Shown here: positions 8,213 to 16,408 of the stretch, one piece after another
Layout: each line of letters starts with the position of its first letter
Numbering within the stretch: the stretch's first letter is position 1
Assembly: GCF_017795745.1 (NCBI RefSeq)
Contig: NZ_CP059067.1
Coordinates: 186,001-250,000, forward strand
DNA: 64,000 nt
Source: Rhizobacter sp. AJA081-3
GTDB lineage: Bacteria > Pseudomonadota > Gammaproteobacteria > Burkholderiales > Burkholderiaceae_C
Reading direction: 5' to 3'
The notes under the pieces: model-generated
What the model saw: only the letters and a program-made list of their open reading frames with translations
Database searches by the model: none
What the model was told of the DNA's origin: nothing
Program-made: the position numbers and the translations under genes

Positions 8213-9334
8213 TCAGTAGGTGGCCGTCACGTACAGCTGCAGCAGGTTGGCGTTGAACTTGTACGCCTCGCCGGTGCGGATGTCGGTGAAGTTCTTGTAG
8301 TCGAAGCGGATGCGCTCGATGGAGCCGACGATCTTCATCTCGTACTGGCCCGGCACGCGCTTGGCGGTGTAGCTGAGCTTGCCGCCCAGCCCGAAGCTGC
8401 GGAAGGCGCTGAGCTGGCGGTTGCGCGAGATGTAGGTCGTCTCGGACGTCGCGTTGTCGCTGTAGAAGAGCGCGTCGTTCTGCTTGTACAGGCGCGTGAA
8501 TCCGTCGGCCAGCCAGTCGCTGCCCACGTAGCGGCTGTAGCCCACTTCGAGCGTGTGCGCCTTGATGGCCCAGGTGTCCCAGAAGTAGCGGTATTCGGCG
8601 CGGGCGGCGTTGCGGTCGCCCAGGTCGCCGATGACGCGCAACTTCAGCGCACGGCTGGTGCGCGTGCGCGGGTTGCGCTCCGGCACGGTGGCGCCGAACA
8701 CGCGCGCCGCCCGGTAGGGGTTGCCGAGGTAGCCGTCGTCGGACACCACTTCGAGGTTGGCGCTGGCCAGCATCGAGGGCGTCAGCACCTGCGTGAGGCC
8801 GAGCCGGTACTGCCAGTGCTTGGCGTAGTCGCTGAAGCTGGCTTCGTTCTTCTTGGAGACCTTGTCCAGCGCGCGCGTGTAGCCCAGCGCGATGGTGGTC
8901 ATGTTGCCGAAGAACTCGTGCGAGACGTCGAGACTGAACGCGTCGGCGACGTAGTCGGGCTCCTTGCTCTGGTAGACCGACAGCGACATCAGCGAATCGC
9001 GGTGCGCGTAGTCGATGCCCAGGTCATAGGAGGTGCGCTTTTCCTTGAACGGGCTGGCCGTGGTGACCACGTCGATCGAGGCATTGCTGACCGCGTCGAC
9101 GTAGTACGAGCCTGACAGCGACACCTTGTCGGCCAGGCTCTTGCGCACCAGCAGCGCCGGGCCGTCGGCCGTGACGCCGCCGCCCTTGTAGACGTGGTAC
9201 AGCGCCTCGGCCCGGTTCTCGGGCAGCTCGATGGCCTTGGCGCCGCCGACCGCCAGCAGGCTGCCGAGCAGGCCGGCCACGCGCCGGAGCAGGCCAGGCA
9301 GGCGCGACGTGAAGCGCACTTCAGTTGCAGCCAC
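8213..9334 (-). CDS. DUF3570 outer-membrane-like protein
   Basis: 373 residues starting at GTG; a near-perfect AGGAGG lies five bases upstream, inside the end of the DUF4266 gene, which fixes the start. After a signal sequence (about residues 14-34, ending GGAKA) the protein consists of alternating amphipathic strands with many Tyr/Arg/Lys turns and ends in an aromatic residue (TATY), as outer-membrane barrels do. The pattern and size match the DUF3570 family. This family commonly follows DUF4266 and travels with ApbE and TlpA-like thioredoxins, exactly as here. Role unknown; an outer-membrane channel or support for a redox lipoprotein is a reasonable guess. Confidence 0.82.
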   Translation of the reverse strand: MAATEVRFTSRLPGLLRRVAGLLGSLLAVGGAKAIELPENRAEALYHVYKGGGVTADGPALLVRKSLADKVSLSGSYYVDAVSNASIDVVTTASPFKEKRTSYDLGIDYAHRDSLMSLSVYQSKEPDYVADAFSLDVSHEFFGNMTTIALGYTRALDKVSKKNEASFSDYAKHWQYRLGLTQVLTPSMLASANLEVVSDDGYLGNPYRAARVFGATVPERNPRTRTSRALKLRVIGDLGDRNAARAEYRYFWDTWAIKAHTLEVGYSRYVGSDWLADGFTRLYKQNDALFYSDNATSETTYISRNRQLSAFRSFGLGGKLSYTAKRVPGQYEMKIVGSIERIRFDYKNFTDIRTGEAYKFNANLLQLYVTATY

Positions 9335-9568
9335 AACCGCCTCCTTGCGCGCTGTTGGCGCCGCGTGCCGCCTCGCGCACGACGAGCACGTGCTCGCGGT
9401 GGCGGCCCGACAGCGGGTCGGCCGAGCCCTTCATGATCGGATCGGCCAGACGCTCGCGCTCGTAGGGCTTGACCCAGGGCTCGGGCATCTTCGGCAGCGA
9501 GAACGAGGAGCAACCGCTCAACGCGGCGCTGCAGGCCAGCAAGGCCAGCGGCAATGCACGGGGCATGT

Positions 9569-9572
<4 letters not shown>
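9321..9572 (-). CDS. DUF4266 lipoprotein with C-terminal Cys-Gly-Cys
   Basis: 83 residues. The ATG overlaps the stop of the TlpA-like gene (ATGA). The lipobox LSGC at residues 18-21 predicts a lipid-anchored protein of about 60 mature residues. The core has EPWVKPYERERLADPIM, the recognisable DUF4266 pattern, then HVLVVREAARG, and the protein ends in Gly-Gly-Gly-Cys-Gly-Cys-Asn. The paired Cys at the extreme C-terminus could bind a metal or take part in thiol exchange with the thioredoxin made just before it. The codons for this tail also carry the ribosome site of the next gene. Confidence 0.85.
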
Positions 9573-10098
<526 letters not shown>

Positions 10099-10099
<1 letters not shown>

Positions 10100-10749
10100 C
10101 AGAAGTAGTAGGCGATGCCGGTGGTCAGCTCGAGGTTCTGCGTGTTCTGGCGAACATTGAGCAGGTCGTAGCTGAAGATGTGGTCGCGCACGTCGACGCG
10201 CATGGCGAAGCGATCGCTGAACAGCACCCGGAAGCCGAAGCCCACGTTGAAGGTCTGGCGGCGCTGGTTGGCGAACTTGGTGCTGCCCACGCCGCCGATC
10301 AGGTAGATCGACGAAGCCTTGGCGTACTTGTTGCCCAGGAAGATCTCACCGGGAAAGACGTTGTAGCCGGCCGAGACGTTGTAGTAGCTCAGCTTCTTGT
10401 CGGTGTCGGCCAGCGGGCCGGCGCCGGGGAAGATCTCTTCGAAGGTCTTGTCGGTGACCTTGCTCCGTGCGTAGACCGATTCGACGAAGAAGTCCTCGCT
10501 CAGGTGGTATCCCAGACGCACGCCGGCGACGGTGCTGGCACCGAAGCTCTGCGTCGCGTAGGTGCCCACCAGCGCGCTGATCTCGAAGTCCTTCGACGGG
10601 AACTTCGGCAGCGGCACCTCGCGGCGCTGCACCTCCGGCACGATGACCTGCTCGTTGGCGGGCTGCTGCGCCGCCGTGCTCTGTGCGAGTACGGGGGCGG
10701 CCAGGCCGATGCCCAGCAGGGCGGCGAAGGTGAGGGCAGTCTGTCGCAT
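10099..10749 (-). CDS. Small outer-membrane beta-barrel protein (OMP_myx_plus type)
   Basis: 216 residues: signal peptide to about residue 22 (VLAQ), a linker of some 25 residues, then eight or so predicted beta strands (FEISALVGTYAT, VAGVRLGYHLS, YYNVSAGYNVF, FNVGFGFRVLF, LELTTGIAYYF) and a C-terminal Phe, the BAM recognition residue. The fold matches the outer membrane beta-barrel domain first described for Myxococcus and relatives, which includes GltA/GltB of the gliding machinery. Starts 24 bases after the SH3-barrel gene and ends overlapping the thioredoxin start. Confidence 0.82.
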
Positions 10750-10773
10750 GGGTCGATCTTGTGGTTGTGGCGC

Positions 10774-11541
10774 TCAGAAGAAGAAGGAAATACCGCCGGT
10801 GATGGCGCGGTATTCGCCCGAGCGCGTGTCGTTCAGGAACGCTGTGTAGATGGAGTAGTCGGCGCGCAGCACGAAGCGCTCGGTCAGGTAGTAGCGAACG
10901 CCGAGCGAGGCGTTGGAGAGCTTGGCATCGGTGGGGGTGGCTGCCACCAGGCTGGTGTTCGGGATGTTCTTGAAGTTGCCCACCCCGACTGCGAAGAACG
11001 GCGAGATGCGCTGGTCCGACCAGGGCTCGAGCTGCAGGTTGACATGCCAGAAGTTGGTGCCCGAGAAGATGCCCTGCACCTGGCCGAGCGTGGCCTCGAT
11101 GCCGATCGACTCCGACAGCTTGTAGCCGGCCCAGAACTTGAGCATCGGCTCGGCCTTGAAGTGGCCCCAGCCGGCACCGAACTCGGCGCGGCGCTGCAGG
11201 AAGTCATCGAAGGCGATGTCGCGGAACGAGCGGCTGGCGCCTGCCTCGGTGAGCGTGGTCACCAACTGGCGCCGATGCACCCAGCCCTCCTTGCCGCCGT
11301 CGGTGCGCACCTTGTACCAGTCGGTGTAGCGCAGGTGGACCTCGATCCATTCCGCACGCGCGGCGACGAAGAAGATCGGGTAGCCGCGGCCCGGGCCGGT
11401 GCGCAACTCGATGTAGGGGTCGGTCACCTGCAGGCGCTGGGTGTCCGGAGCCTCGTCCGCGGCGGCCGCAGGCAGCGCGGCGCTCAGGCTGAGTACCAGG
11501 GCACACAGGACGCGGATGGATCTGGGCGTCGGCATCCTCAT
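10774..11541 (-). CDS. SH3-domain plus outer-membrane beta-barrel protein
   Basis: 255 residues from the ATG that overlaps the upstream stop (ATGA); an ATG six bases further in and a GTG nine bases before it are alternatives. A signal peptide (to about residue 27) precedes a bacterial SH3-like domain (about 35-90; LRTGPGRGYPIFFVAARAEW, WYKVRT, GWVHRRQL), and the last 150 residues are amphipathic strands ending in Phe-Phe-Phe. A periplasmic SH3 domain joined to an outer-membrane barrel suggests contact with peptidoglycan or a partner protein. It is paired with the following small barrel, as GltA and GltB are in Myxococcus. Confidence 0.8.
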   Translation of the reverse strand: MRMPTPRSIRVLCALVLSLSAALPAAAADEAPDTQRLQVTDPYIELRTGPGRGYPIFFVAARAEWIEVHLRYTDWYKVRTDGGKEGWVHRRQLVTTLTEAGASRSFRDIAFDDFLQRRAEFGAGWGHFKAEPMLKFWAGYKLSESIGIEATLGQVQGIFSGTNFWHVNLQLEPWSDQRISPFFAVGVGNFKNIPNTSLVAATPTDAKLSNASLGVRYYLTERFVLRADYSIYTAFLNDTRSGEYRAITGGISFFF

Positions 11542-12110
11542 TGGTTGCACACGCCGGCCGTGAACATGCTGTTGCCCGCGACGCTGAATTCGTCCTGCCC
11601 CTGCGGCATCGGGCGGCTGATCCAGTACGCGATGCGCGCGGCATTGTTGTCCTGCGCGTTCGTGAAGATCTGCCCGCCGCCGTGCAGCACGGTGAGCAGC
11701 GGCTTGGCCAGCAGGCGGCTCTGCGCGGGCGAACCGATCACGGTCGCGCCCTGCGAGGAATAGAAGTTCTTGTACATGTCCGTCGCGCGGATCGCGTCCG
11801 CGTCCGGCGGGTCGGCCACCGGCACCTGCGCCGCGCCGCGGATCAGCCGCAGCGCGCCGCCGGTGCCGGTGCTGGTGTCATGGCAGCCGCCGCTCGAGCA
11901 GGTGTTGGTCGAGATCACGCCACCCTGGTTGACCTGCAGGCTGGTGTCGTAGATCCCGTTGATGCACTGCTGGAAGTAGATGAACGACAGCTTCTGGCCC
12001 GTCGTCGATCCCGGGTTGGAGATCGAGTCGGGGTTGGACAGCGGGTTGCCACCGCCGCAGCTGGCCAGCAGTGCGGCGGCGGAGATCGCGGCAAGTCGCT
12101 TCTTCGTCAT
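11538..12110 (-). CDS. Small lipoprotein with one CX4CH haem-type motif
   Basis: 190 residues; the ATG overlaps the stop of the HzsA-related gene (ATGA). The lipobox LASC at residues 15-18 predicts a lipoprotein. The single motif Cys71-Ser-Ser-Gly-Gly-Cys76-His77 has the CX4CH spacing known from some non-canonical c-type haem sites. C-terminal parts (SRLLAKPL, HGGGQIF, ARIAYWISR) resemble the ends of c-type cytochrome domains that follow CXXCH motifs in DUF1553/PSD1-like proteins. I read it as a mono-haem cytochrome c, or a domain derived from one, working with the preceding multi-haem protein. Haem attachment is not proven. Confidence 0.7.
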   Translation of the reverse strand: MTKKRLAAISAAALLASCGGGNPLSNPDSISNPGSTTGQKLSFIYFQQCINGIYDTSLQVNQGGVISTNTCSSGGCHDTSTGTGGALRLIRGAAQVPVADPPDADAIRATDMYKNFYSSQGATVIGSPAQSRLLAKPLLTVLHGGGQIFTNAQDNNAARIAYWISRPMPQGQDEFSVAGNSMFTAGVCNQ

Positions 12111-15103
12111 TGCGTCGGGCAGCCACTGGCGATCCAGTTGGCGATGGTGTTGTAGTTGGCGCTGCCCGCGGGCAGCAGCGCCGTGCCCTGCGCCGTCGCG
12201 CCGGAAGGATGCGGCACCGTCGACGGGCGCAGCAGCAGCGCATTCGAAGGCGCACTGCAGACGTCCGAGATCATGGTGAGGCTGACGTTGAAGTCGCCTT
12301 CCACGCTGCCGGCAAGCACGAAGCGATTGTTGGCGAAGGAGGCCGCCGTCTGCGCCGCACCCGAGCTGCCCACCGGCTGGTGGCAGCTTGCACATTGCGA
12401 CTGCAGGATCGGGAACACGTTCGCCTCGAACGACGCTTCGCTGAGCGTGGTCAGGCGCACCGGGCTGCCGTTGGCCGAGAGGTTGTTGTAGTAGAGGCCA
12501 CCCAGGTCCATCCACTCGCTGATCAGGCGCTTCTCGGCCAGGTTCAGCATGGCGGCGTGGTTCGGCGCCGTTCCGGGCGGGTTCGGGTGGACGGTGCGCG
12601 CGCCGGCGCTGGACTTCAGCGTCTCGCCGAACATGATCTCGGTCAGGCGGCTCGAACGTGCCATGCCCGCGGCATTGCCTGCCATGTTCTCGACCAGGGC
12701 CGGTCCGCGCACGATCTCCGGCTCGCCGTCACGCAGGCGCGTGACCGGAAGGCCGGTGGCCGGATCGATCTCGGGGTCGCCGAGCAGGAGTTCCTCGTAC
12801 GACACCACGCGGCCGGTGCCGGCGATCGTGCCGCGCAGGTCCAGCTTGGCCGGGTCGGCGTGGCAGGTCGTGCAGGTGTTGGCGCCGCGATCACGCGTCC
12901 ACAGGGGCTGGATGTGGTCGGGGTAGTTGATGAAGCCGTTGGTCGGCACCGCCGTGGCCAGGTTGTCGGCCGCATTGGTGTTGCCGGTGTAGCGGATCGA
13001 GATCGGTGCACGAGCGGTCACTCCGCTGCGCGAGGTGTCCGCCCACACGTCGGTGAACTCCATGTCGGCGTTCAGCGCGAAGCGCGAGTTGTCCAGGCGC
13101 GTGCGCAGCGAGGCCAGGGTCTCGCCGGCCTGGTGCTGGCTGGCCAGCGCCGGGGTGAGTGCGGCCGGCTGCGTGTCGACCACCGTGCCGGAGTTCAGCG
13201 AAGCGCCGCGGCGCGGGCTGTGGCAGCCCAGGCAGGTGCGGCGTTCGCCGGGGCGGACCTGGATCCAGTTCAGGTGCGTCTGGATGCCGCGGCCCTTGGA
13301 GTCCACCACGGTCAGTGCCAGCGGCGTGTCGGCCGGCACGCGCAGCTTGAAGGAGCCGTCCGGCTCGATCGGCGCGTAGCCCAGGATCTGCTGCGGTTCG
13401 AAGTCGGTCTCGCCGATCGCCTCGCGCATGCCGGTGCTGCCAGCCGACGGAGCCACCACGCGGGTGGCGCGCACGAAGCGCATCGGCGAGCAGTGGTAAG
13501 CCGGGTCGGCCGGGTCCTTCAGGCGCGAGATGTCGGCGACCTGGGCTCGCGTGTCGGTGGCGCTCAGCGGCGCCGCCTTGGCGATGCCGCTGGTGCAGCC
13601 GGCGGGCAGGTCGGCGGCGGCGATCATCGATTCGCCGTTGCGGTCCAGGCCGTCGGTGTCGTAGACGCTGCGCACCTCGATCTCGCCCAGGCCCTGGCCG
13701 GCCAGCGTCGCATCGACGCTGGTCGGGTCGGTGGCGTTCGGCTCGGGGCGCACCTCGATCGCGACAGGGTCGCTGTACATGAAGCCCGGCGGCGGCGAAG
13801 CGATCGGCAGGAAGGTCTGCTTGGCCGGGTCGAACATGTAGATCGAATAGGCCGCAGGCGCGTTGTCCTGCACCGCATCGGCTGCGCGCTCGGCGCGGGA
13901 CATGGTGTCGTCTTCCAGCCGTGCCCGTTCCTCGTCAGTCAGGTTGGCGCACGGGATCACGACGCCGTTGCGCGTGACCTCGCAGGGGCGGTAGGCCAGC
14001 AGCACGCGGTCGGTGCCGTCCCACAGCGGGTACGGCGTGGTGATGCGGCCATAGGGTGACAGGCCCCGGTTCTGGTTGATCGGCTTGTCGGTCACCTCGA
14101 CCTGGCCGCCAGCGGCCGCCACTGTCTTGGTGGCCGGCGTGTTCTGCTCGGAGTAGTTGGCCGCATCGATGAGCATCAGCGAGCCCCCTTCCTGCGTGCG
14201 CGACAGCGCCATCAGGTCGGAAGACAGGTAGCCCTTGTACTGGCCCTTCGGATCCATGTCGCGCGGGTGCAGGAAGCTGTTGCCCGGGCTGTGCGCGCCG
14301 TAGAGCACGAACATGTCGGTGCCATCGGGCTTGACGCGGAAGACCGCGAAGCGGTTGCGCTGGCCCACGTGCTCCCAGCGCGAGAACATGATCTCGCCGT
14401 TCGGGCGCACCACCGGGTTGCGGTCGTGGCTGGCGTTGACGGAGATCTGCGTGATGGCCCCGCCCGTGGCGTCCATCGTGTGAAGCTGAAGCACACGCTC
14501 GCGCTCGTACTCGTCGAGCGCGTAGAAGGTCTGGCCACCCTGCACCGTCTTGGTCTTGCCCTGGCGGTTCGAGGTGAACACGAAGCCGCGGCCGCCCGGC
14601 AGGTAGGCCGGATCGACGTCGTCGTCCGTGGTCGACGCGGTCAGGCGCCGGAAGCTGCCGCCGGTGTAGCCACCGGTGCTCATGTCGTATTCCCAGATGT
14701 TCCAGCGGCCCGTGCAAGCCGGAACCCCTTCGATCGTGGCCGGGTTCGACGCCGGGCACTTCATGGAGAAGACGAGCTTCTTGCCGTCGTACGACACCTC
14801 GGGGTCGGATGCGTCGCCATTGGGCACGCCGGCCGCATCGCGCGTGAAGCGCGAGGTGATGTTGTGCTCGGGCGCGCTCGGCGACGACTTCTCGCGGATG
14901 ATGAGGTCACCGCCGGGCGCGCTGGGCGAGCCGTTGGTCGGGTTCAGCCGCATCGCGGTGGACCGCTGCACGTAGGCGATGGGCACGTCGCCCGCCACCG
15001 TGACCGTGCCGGAATCGCTGCCGCTGCAACCCGCCATGACGGCGGCCAGGGCGAGCAGACTGAGTGCCGCGACGCGGCCGGGTTGTGCTGTGAATTTTTT
15101 CAT
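12107..15103 (-). CDS. HzsA-related multihaem lipoprotein
   Basis: 998 residues. The ATG chosen has a GGAGG five bases upstream; an in-frame start 30 bases earlier lacks one. Lipobox MAGC at about residues 23-26. The N-terminal half is a TolB/WD40-like beta-propeller (Asp-Pro, SYDGKKLVFS, FVFTSNRQG, GEIMFSRWEH). Three CXXCH motifs follow at residues 624-628, 744-748 and 904-908 for covalent c-type haem. Stretches such as SPYGRITTPYPLWDGTDRVL are characteristic of HzsA-related proteins, named after the alpha subunit of anammox hydrazine synthase. No HzsB/HzsC partner is present, so hydrazine synthesis is not implied; the substrate is unknown. It follows the ApbE gene by 26 bases. Confidence 0.85.
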   Translation of the reverse strand: MKKFTAQPGRVAALSLLALAAVMAGCSGSDSGTVTVAGDVPIAYVQRSTAMRLNPTNGSPSAPGGDLIIREKSSPSAPEHNITSRFTRDAAGVPNGDASDPEVSYDGKKLVFSMKCPASNPATIEGVPACTGRWNIWEYDMSTGGYTGGSFRRLTASTTDDDVDPAYLPGGRGFVFTSNRQGKTKTVQGGQTFYALDEYERERVLQLHTMDATGGAITQISVNASHDRNPVVRPNGEIMFSRWEHVGQRNRFAVFRVKPDGTDMFVLYGAHSPGNSFLHPRDMDPKGQYKGYLSSDLMALSRTQEGGSLMLIDAANYSEQNTPATKTVAAAGGQVEVTDKPINQNRGLSPYGRITTPYPLWDGTDRVLLAYRPCEVTRNGVVIPCANLTDEERARLEDDTMSRAERAADAVQDNAPAAYSIYMFDPAKQTFLPIASPPPGFMYSDPVAIEVRPEPNATDPTSVDATLAGQGLGEIEVRSVYDTDGLDRNGESMIAAADLPAGCTSGIAKAAPLSATDTRAQVADISRLKDPADPAYHCSPMRFVRATRVVAPSAGSTGMREAIGETDFEPQQILGYAPIEPDGSFKLRVPADTPLALTVVDSKGRGIQTHLNWIQVRPGERRTCLGCHSPRRGASLNSGTVVDTQPAALTPALASQHQAGETLASLRTRLDNSRFALNADMEFTDVWADTSRSGVTARAPISIRYTGNTNAADNLATAVPTNGFINYPDHIQPLWTRDRGANTCTTCHADPAKLDLRGTIAGTGRVVSYEELLLGDPEIDPATGLPVTRLRDGEPEIVRGPALVENMAGNAAGMARSSRLTEIMFGETLKSSAGARTVHPNPPGTAPNHAAMLNLAEKRLISEWMDLGGLYYNNLSANGSPVRLTTLSEASFEANVFPILQSQCASCHQPVGSSGAAQTAASFANNRFVLAGSVEGDFNVSLTMISDVCSAPSNALLLRPSTVPHPSGATAQGTALLPAGSANYNTIANWIASGCPTQ

Positions 15104-15129
15104 CTGTGCCTCCACTGATCTCGGATGGT

Positions 15130-16143
15130 TCAAGGCCGAGCCCTTTCGACCGCATTCGGACTGCTGCCGAGCAGCCCGGACGAGTAATGCAGGGCGCCTG
15201 CCGCGTCGACGACGACGGCATCCACGCCCGAGAGCGATTCGACGAGTTGCATGCCGCGCTCGAGGCCCAGCACGAACAGGCTCTTTGACAGGCCTTCGGT
15301 GGTCAGGCCGTCGTCGGCCAGGATGGTGACGCTGTGGATGCGGTCCGGCGACAGGCCGGTGCGCGGGTCGATCACGTGATGGCGGCGCACGCCATCTCGT
15401 TCGAAGAATCGTTCGTAGTCGCCCGAGGTCGAGATCGCGGTGTCTTCCAGCGGCAGTACCGCCACCACGCCGCCTTCGCGGCGCGGGTCGCGGATCGCGA
15501 TGGTCCAGGGCCGGCCGCGGCGGTCGCCCAGGATGTGGCTGTCGCCGCCGGCCGTGACGATGGCGTTGGTGATGCCGCGCCGCGCCAAGATGGCGGCGCC
15601 GTTGTCGACGGCATGGCCCTTGGCGAAGCCGCCCAGGTCGATGCGCATGCCTTCGCGGGCGAAGCGCAGCGTGCGCGCCTTCGGGTCGAGCACCAGGTGG
15701 CGCCAGCCGATGGCGGCACGGCCGCGTTCGAAGGCCTGCGCGTCCGGCTCGGTGCCTTCGCGATAGTCATAGAGGTTGCCGACGCTGGCGAACGTGATGT
15801 CGAACGCGCCGTCGGACAGCTGCGAGAAGACCAGCGCACGTTCGATCAGGCCGTACATCTCGTCGCTCAGCGGCACGGCCGTGCGGCCGGCGTCGCGGTT
15901 GATGCGCGAGAGTTCGGAATCGGGCTTGTGCGGGCTCATTGCCCGGTCGATGCGGTGCATCTCGTCCATCACCGCCGCCATCGCGGCCTGCGCGGCGCGG
16001 GCGTCCTCGCACCAGAGCTCGACGCGGATCGCCGTGCCCATGATGGCTTCGTCGCGGTGGTGCCAGCCGTCGTTCGCCGCGCGCACGGGCGCCGCGCCGC
16101 GGGCTGCGGCACGTTTGACGAACGACAGGTCGAGCAAGGCCAA
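15130..16143 (-). CDS. ApbE-family FAD:protein FMN transferase, divergent
   Basis: 337 residues, initiating at TTG with GGGAG seven bases upstream; no signal peptide can be added because an in-frame stop lies some 50 bases before. The ApbE core is clear: Met-Gly-Thr at 35-37, DLGGFAKG at 169-176, Gly-Gly-Asp-Ser at 199-202 and HHVIDPRTG at 255-263. ApbE enzymes attach FMN through a phosphoester to Thr/Ser of extracytoplasmic proteins. In the C-terminal motif, where typical members have Ala-Asp-Ala-Leu-Ser-Thr, this one reads Thr-Glu-Gly-Leu-Ser-Lys, changing two positions known as metal ligands. It is the first gene of the operon, so it probably modifies or otherwise serves one of the products made after it. 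Confidence 0.85.
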   Translation of the reverse strand: MALLDLSFVKRAAARGAAPVRAANDGWHHRDEAIMGTAIRVELWCEDARAAQAAMAAVMDEMHRIDRAMSPHKPDSELSRINRDAGRTAVPLSDEMYGLIERALVFSQLSDGAFDITFASVGNLYDYREGTEPDAQAFERGRAAIGWRHLVLDPKARTLRFAREGMRIDLGGFAKGHAVDNGAAILARRGITNAIVTAGGDSHILGDRRGRPWTIAIRDPRREGGVVAVLPLEDTAISTSGDYERFFERDGVRRHHVIDPRTGLSPDRIHSVTILADDGLTTEGLSKSLFVLGLERGMQLVESLSGVDAVVVDAAGALHYSSGLLGSSPNAVERARP

Positions 16144-16361
16144 GATTCCACTCCCGTTTGATCCGCCGCAACCTTGGCTGGTTGTCGACGGGCAGCCTCA
16201 TTGCTGCGTTGCGGGCGGATCTTCAAGCCTTGCGGGGGCTAAATTGCGTCAAAAGTTGGCAAACCGCGATGACCTTACAACCGGTCGCAGAAGAAACGGC
16301 AGCGGCGTGTTCCGGCGTGCGAGCAGATGTTTCAAATGCATGCAGACGCAGCCGGCACTTG
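16144..16361 (-). promoter_or_regulatory. Leader and probable promoter region of the envelope/redox operon
   Basis: This is the only sizeable gap before the 17-gene minus-strand operon, so its promoter should be here. The part around 16240-16270 is clearly less GC-rich than the surroundings. On the minus strand TTGACG at 16252-16247 could be a -35 box, but I found no convincing -10 at the right distance. No open frame with coding character was seen in the gap. Confidence 0.35.
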
Positions 16362-16401
16362 ACTTGCCGGCCGGTCTCGGCCCTTGCCGCCGGCCGCAAG
16401 T
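16362..16401 (-). terminator. Strong hairpin after the D-aminoacylase-like gene, possible terminator
   Basis: Eight bases beyond the stop of the hydrolase gene the sequence folds into a 12-pair stem with one bulged C (arms 16362-16374 and 16390-16401) around a 15-base loop. A second, mutually exclusive hairpin uses the lower arm (GCCGGCA at 16351-16357 with TGCCGGC at 16365-16371). No T-run follows on the minus strand, so it may slow or protect transcripts rather than end them on its own. Confidence 0.4.
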
Positions 16402-16408
16402 CTGAGAT

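Noticed and set aside
12107-15103. Hydrazine synthase, hence anammox metabolism
   Set aside because: Only the alpha-related protein is present, with three CXXCH motifs and a lipid anchor. No HzsB/C, no hydrazine dehydrogenase and no anammox gene context.
16144-16361. A small gene in the gap before the ApbE gene
   Set aside because: Open frames there are short, lack ribosome sites, and have no coding character; one only extends the wrong frame of the ApbE gene.
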